Program-made: the position numbers and the translations under genes
Shown here: one piece after another, positions 61,846 to 64,000 of the stretch
How the letters are laid out: the number at the start of each line of letters is the position of its first letter
Position numbering within the stretch: the first letter of the stretch is position 1
NCBI GenBank assembly: GCA_047722935.1
Contig: JBDNZS010000003.1
Coordinates: 30,211 to 94,210, forward strand
DNA length: 64,000 nucleotides
Direction of reading: 5' to 3'
Origin: Ethanoligenens sp047722935
GTDB lineage: Bacteria; Bacillota; Clostridia; Oscillospirales; Ethanoligenentaceae
Notes under the pieces: model-generated
What the model was told of the DNA's origin: nothing
The model's input: the letters and a program-made list of their open reading frames with translations, nothing else
Database searches by the model: none

Positions 61846-62031
61846 ATGTCTCAACTAAACCAAATGGAATTACAAAACCTCCGGCACATGATTGGTTCTC
61901 ACGAATCTGCTTATCAGAAACTGCAAGATTATGCGCAGCAGGCAAATGACCCGCAAATCAAGGCGTTTTTTGAAAAATCCGCGCAGGGCGCCCAGAGCAC
62001 CAAGCAAAAACTGATGTCATTTTTGAACTGA
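61846..62031 (+). CDS. CotF-like spore coat protein, N-terminal half-type
   Basis: 61 residues, all helical: MSQLNQMELQNLRHMIGSHE, then DPQIKAFFEKSAQ. It resembles the ferritin-like coat F family (PF07875), where small paired proteins are frequent in Clostridia. AAAGGAGTG precedes the ATG. It is followed 13 bases later by a second family member. Confidence 0.75.
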   Translation: MSQLNQMELQNLRHMIGSHESAYQKLQDYAQQANDPQIKAFFEKSAQGAQSTKQKLMSFLN

Positions 62032-62044
62032 GGAGGTATCTGAT

Positions 62045-62293
62045 ATGTTGCAGGAAAAAACCATGGTCAACGATGCGTTGGCCGATGAAAAAACAGAGTT
62101 GACGTTCTACGCAAACGCCATCTCGGAATGCGCCAATCCGCAGCTTCGTTCCACGATTCAACAGATTCGCAACAACTGTGAGACTTCGCAGTATGAACTG
62201 TTCCAGCTGGCACAGTCCAAAGGATATTACAAACCGGCCCAGCAGGCGAACGACAGCGAGGTTCAGCAGGTCAAATCCCAGCTTCAAGGCTAA
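62045..62293 (+). CDS. CotF-like spore coat protein, C-terminal half-type
   Basis: 82 residues: DALADEKTELTFYANAISEC, then IRNNCETSQYELFQLAQSKGYYKPAQQ, which resembles the C-terminal half of CotF proteins with the characteristic GYYKPA ending. It has GAGGTAT as ribosome site, 13 bases after the preceding gene. The two together cover what is one chain in other CotF proteins. Confidence 0.8.
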   Translation: MLQEKTMVNDALADEKTELTFYANAISECANPQLRSTIQQIRNNCETSQYELFQLAQSKGYYKPAQQANDSEVQQVKSQLQG

Positions 62294-62310
62294 ATCCCCA
62301 CAAGAGTCAT

Positions 62311-62353
62311 CCAAGCAAAAACGCCCGCCGTCACGGTGGGCGTTTTTGCTTGG
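62311..62353. terminator. Strong terminator after the coat genes
   Basis: 20-bp stem (CCAAGCAAAAACGCCCGCCG with its complement, one G-T pair) around TCA, with T5 and A5 runs in the arms, so it can work on both strands. Confidence 0.85.
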
Positions 62354-62780
62354 ATGTGCCACAGAATTGTCTTGTTAAGCAGACCGCCTTCCACAGGTCA
62401 CTACCGACCTCCTTTTCTTTATTCCTATGTGTTCAGCGCCACACAAATCAGCAATAGGTAATGGTCAATGCGCGTGTCCCCATAGCGTTCCAAAATGTGA
62501 CCTTCCGGCGCAAACAATTCAGCATAGATTAGATAATAGCTAACCAAACCCATCCATGTGTTAAAGTGCAGGCCGACCGGCGCTTTTTTAATGCTTCCTG
62601 CTTGCATCCCGTGCTCTAATGCAGGGCAAAGATGTATTATAATGTTTTTTGAAATTTGTCAATGCAATGCATCCGTTTTGTGATAAACTATTCTATAGAT
62701 GTACGCCGCATCATATGATACGTGCAGATTTTCTCGCATCTGCACAAATCAAATACTTTACGGAAAAATCAGGTGCTCTT
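62354..62780. other. Gene-poor region before gtrA
   Basis: 427 bases. Only a 60-codon minus-strand frame (62425-62607) without ribosome site is present, plus a TTGACA and TATAAT pair on the minus strand separated by only 15 bases (62638-62664) and a stretch TTCAAAAAACATTATAATAC. No gene is supported. Confidence 0.45.
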
Positions 62781-63233
62781 ATGGATATAATCAAAAAGCT
62801 TCTTTTCGCAGTTAAGCAACGATATCCCGCATTTTACCAACTGGTCGGGTTCTGTGTGGTGGGTGCAAGCGGTCTACTGGTCATGCTGGCGGCCTATTAC
62901 CTCACGCTGGCCTTTCACGCAGACAAACAAGTGGCAAATCTTATCGGATTTGCCTCCAGTACTGCCTATGCTTATTTGATGAATTTCGTTTTTGTCTTTC
63001 AGGCAAAAACAGTGCCACCCAAACGCGCCGCCGTCAAATTTTTTGCGCTGTATATTGTTTTGTATATATTCAGTGCGTATATGGTGCATGTCTTTACAGA
63101 TCTGCTGCATATCAGCGTGTTGCTCGTACCGGTTCTTAATTCCATTTTAATCACTCCACCAAGTTTTTTAGGCAGCAAATATTGGGTGTTCCGTGAGAAA
63201 AAGCCACAGCCTACCCACCACGCGCCCTCATAA
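62781..63233 (+). CDS. GtrA-family membrane protein
   Basis: The 150-residue protein has four TM helices. It begins with FYQLVGFCVVGASGLLVMLAAY, the first helix of GtrA proteins, and ends with SFLGSKYWVFREK, the conserved GtrA C-terminus. Family members are thought to flip polyprenyl-linked sugars for cell-surface glycans. No gtrB-like glycosyltransferase is next to it. The ATG at 62781 has only a weak AGGTG ribosome site. Confidence 0.85.
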   Translation: MDIIKKLLFAVKQRYPAFYQLVGFCVVGASGLLVMLAAYYLTLAFHADKQVANLIGFASSTAYAYLMNFVFVFQAKTVPPKRAAVKFFALYIVLYIFSAYMVHVFTDLLHISVLLVPVLNSILITPPSFLGSKYWVFREKKPQPTHHAPS

Positions 63234-63337
63234 CTCCTTCCGGACGGTGAATTCTGCGTGCTCTTTACAAGCGCGCGTATTTCTGATATACTATTTAGGC
63301 TATCCCGATATCGATATTTTCCCGTCCTGCTTGTTGA

Positions 63338-63366
63338 TTGTACTTCGACAGGCGATGGGGTTATAC
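63338..63366 (+). promoter_or_regulatory. Promoter of the tRNA-Arg gene
   Basis: TTGTAC (63338-63343), a 17-base spacer and TTATAC (63361-63366), about 40 bases before the tRNA. Confidence 0.55.
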
Positions 63367-63405
63367 GATTTCGAAACGAATGCTTAGCACCGGTATCTCT
63401 TATAC

Positions 63406-63482
63406 GCGCTTGTAGCTCAGCTGGATAGAGCGTTAGACTCCGACTCTAAAGGTCGCAGGTTCGACTCCTGTCAAGCGCACCA
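63406..63482 (+). tRNA. tRNA-Arg (anticodon CCG)
   Basis: 77 bases. The acceptor stem GCGCTTG pairs with CAAGCGC; the D-arm has AGCTCAGCTGGATAGAGC, the anticodon stem TTAGA/TCTAA encloses loop CTCCGAC (anticodon CCG), and the T-arm has CAGGTTCGACTCCTG. Discriminator A and encoded CCA at 63480-63482. Confidence 0.95.
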
Positions 63483-63486
63483 AGTA

Positions 63487-63530
63487 AAAATGCCACATTA
63501 CGGCTTACCCAGGCCGTGATGTGGCATTTT
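63487..63530 (+). terminator. Terminator of tRNA-Arg
   Basis: AAAATGCCACATTACGGC and GCCGTGATGTGGCATTTT pair with one mismatch around an 8-base loop, ending in T4. Confidence 0.8.
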
Positions 63531-63720
63531 GTTTTACAGATATATACGATATGATGGTATGCCGTGGTACACCTTATACAAGAATCAGTGGACAAACTCA
63601 GAAGTGCTTAATGGATGCAGAATAGCCAGCAATCTTTCCATTGCTGTCCTCTTACATCGTTTTTCAACACCAGTTCCACCCGGTCACGTTCCACATTTTA
63701 AATACCGATTGTCAGTGTCT

Positions 63721-63971
63721 TTAGAATCCGTATTTTCCTATTATTACTGAAAAATGGTCGAGAATTGTTGTAATGGATACCCCGAGCTCCTTGCCGATGG
63801 CGTAGGCGCTTTTCCCACCCTGTGCTTTTCCCGTATTATGAGAGTCGTTCCACTCCTTAGCATCCGGCCTACCTCTATGGTGTTTCTTTACGTCATGGTA
63901 GCCGTTATTCTTGAGTGGGTCAATTCCTCCGGCGTTTTGGGGGGGGCGGACATTTTTCTGGACTTTTTCAT
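63721..63971 (-). pseudogene. Frameshifted fragment of an HTH protein (recombinase/transposase-like)
   Basis: On the minus strand, an ATG at 63971 opens MKKSRKMSAPP, which meets a C8 tract (G8 at 63939-63946 on the plus strand). After the tract the long frame reads QNAGGIDPLKNNGY, later HHRGRPDAKEW and GGKSAYAIGKELGVSITTIL, then stops at 63723. One additional C would join the two. The second part resembles the HTH at the end of serine resolvases (GRP...GKSxxxIAKELGVS). No ribosome site is clear. It may be a remnant or a phase-variable gene. Confidence 0.45.
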
Positions 63972-64000
63972 GCTGCTAAACCGATGCTTTTCCTGTAATC

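Noticed and set aside
62370..62412. Strong minus-strand AAGGAGGT followed by a GTG and an 8-codon frame
   Set aside because: Good ribosome site but the peptide (VTCGRRSA) is too short to claim; likely chance.
62425..62607. 60-codon minus-strand frame in the gene-poor region
   Set aside because: No ribosome site; the nearby TTGACA and TATAAT are only 15 bases apart. Cannot be excluded, but not supported.
63529..63750. 73-codon plus-strand frame after tRNA-Arg
   Set aside because: Begins inside the tRNA terminator and has no ribosome site or recognisable features.
1..64000. CRISPR arrays, rRNA genes, complete insertion sequences, replication origin
   Set aside because: No regularly spaced repeats, no rRNA signature, no intact transposase with terminal repeats and no DnaA-box cluster were seen.

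Overview
The window looks like a chromosomal segment of a spore-forming Clostridia species of moderately high G+C, probably in the Oscillospirales/Ruminococcaceae; an Ethanoligenens-like organism is my best guess from memory and is not proven. The basis is the ctsR-mcsA-mcsB-clpC operon, a four-gene Vor-type 2-oxoacid:ferredoxin oxidoreductase, paired CotF-like spore coat genes, TagO, PhoPR control of pst, and strong AAGGAGG-type ribosome binding sites. Most of the window is housekeeping. There is no plasmid or phage backbone. The only mobile-element trace is a broken HTH gene at the right edge.

Layout. 1-3.2 kb: ilvB (cut by the left edge), ilvN and ilvC for branched-chain amino acids. 3.2-5.3 kb: a PMT-type membrane glycosyltransferase. 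5.5-8.3 kb: proB, proA and a membrane-anchored unknown. 8.4-10 kb: an ABC-F ATPase. 10.1-12.4 kb: an AT-rich mini-module for surface polysaccharide (Wzz-like protein, BY-kinase, sugar transferase). 12.6-18.8 kb: eno, then the CtsR-controlled stress operon on the opposite strand. 19-26 kb: a tiny Cys-rich membrane protein, a small membrane protein, tandem YdcF-like genes, a CD1247-type zinc-ribbon protein, efp, an M24 peptidase, aroQ, a TIM-barrel protein, yqeG and rpsU. 26.6-31.4 kb: a cassette of circularly permuted ATP-grasp, alpha-E, transglutaminase-like and two M14 AstE/AspA-like genes. 31.5-38.3 kb: a GDT1-type transporter, the B12-dependent ribonucleotide reductase nrdJ behind two candidate NrdR boxes, the vor operon and a P-loop ATPase. 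38.5-45 kb: TPP riboswitch and thiC, a GNAT acetyltransferase, a SWIM/SNF2 helicase and an alpha/beta hydrolase. 45-50.3 kb: tagO, trpS, an aminotransferase and gltX. 50.4-57.3 kb: the Pho module pstSCAB-phoU-phoP-phoR behind phased PhoP boxes. 57.4-64 kb: acyP, metY with a long structured leader, larE, an AI-2E-family transporter, two small coat proteins, gtrA, tRNA-Arg(CCG) and the HTH remnant.

Genes that work together. The Pho cluster carries the sensor, regulator, transporter and the target site for its own regulator. The ctsR operon carries its own operator. The vor operon supplies ferredoxin-linked 2-oxoacid oxidation and may share a promoter with the ATPase in front of it. The most unusual unit is the 26.6-31.4 kb cassette: an amide-ligase-type enzyme with its usual alpha-E and transglutaminase-like partners, plus one apparently intact zinc deacylase/carboxypeptidase and a translationally coupled paralogue that has lost the zinc and catalytic residues. 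Its substrate is unknown; I regard it as the best candidate here for an undescribed pathway. The structured leader of metY, which I cannot assign to a riboswitch class, is the second candidate.

Limits: everything here comes from reading the sequence and from family knowledge. No alignment, folding or database search was run. Promoters and operators are consensus matches by eye.
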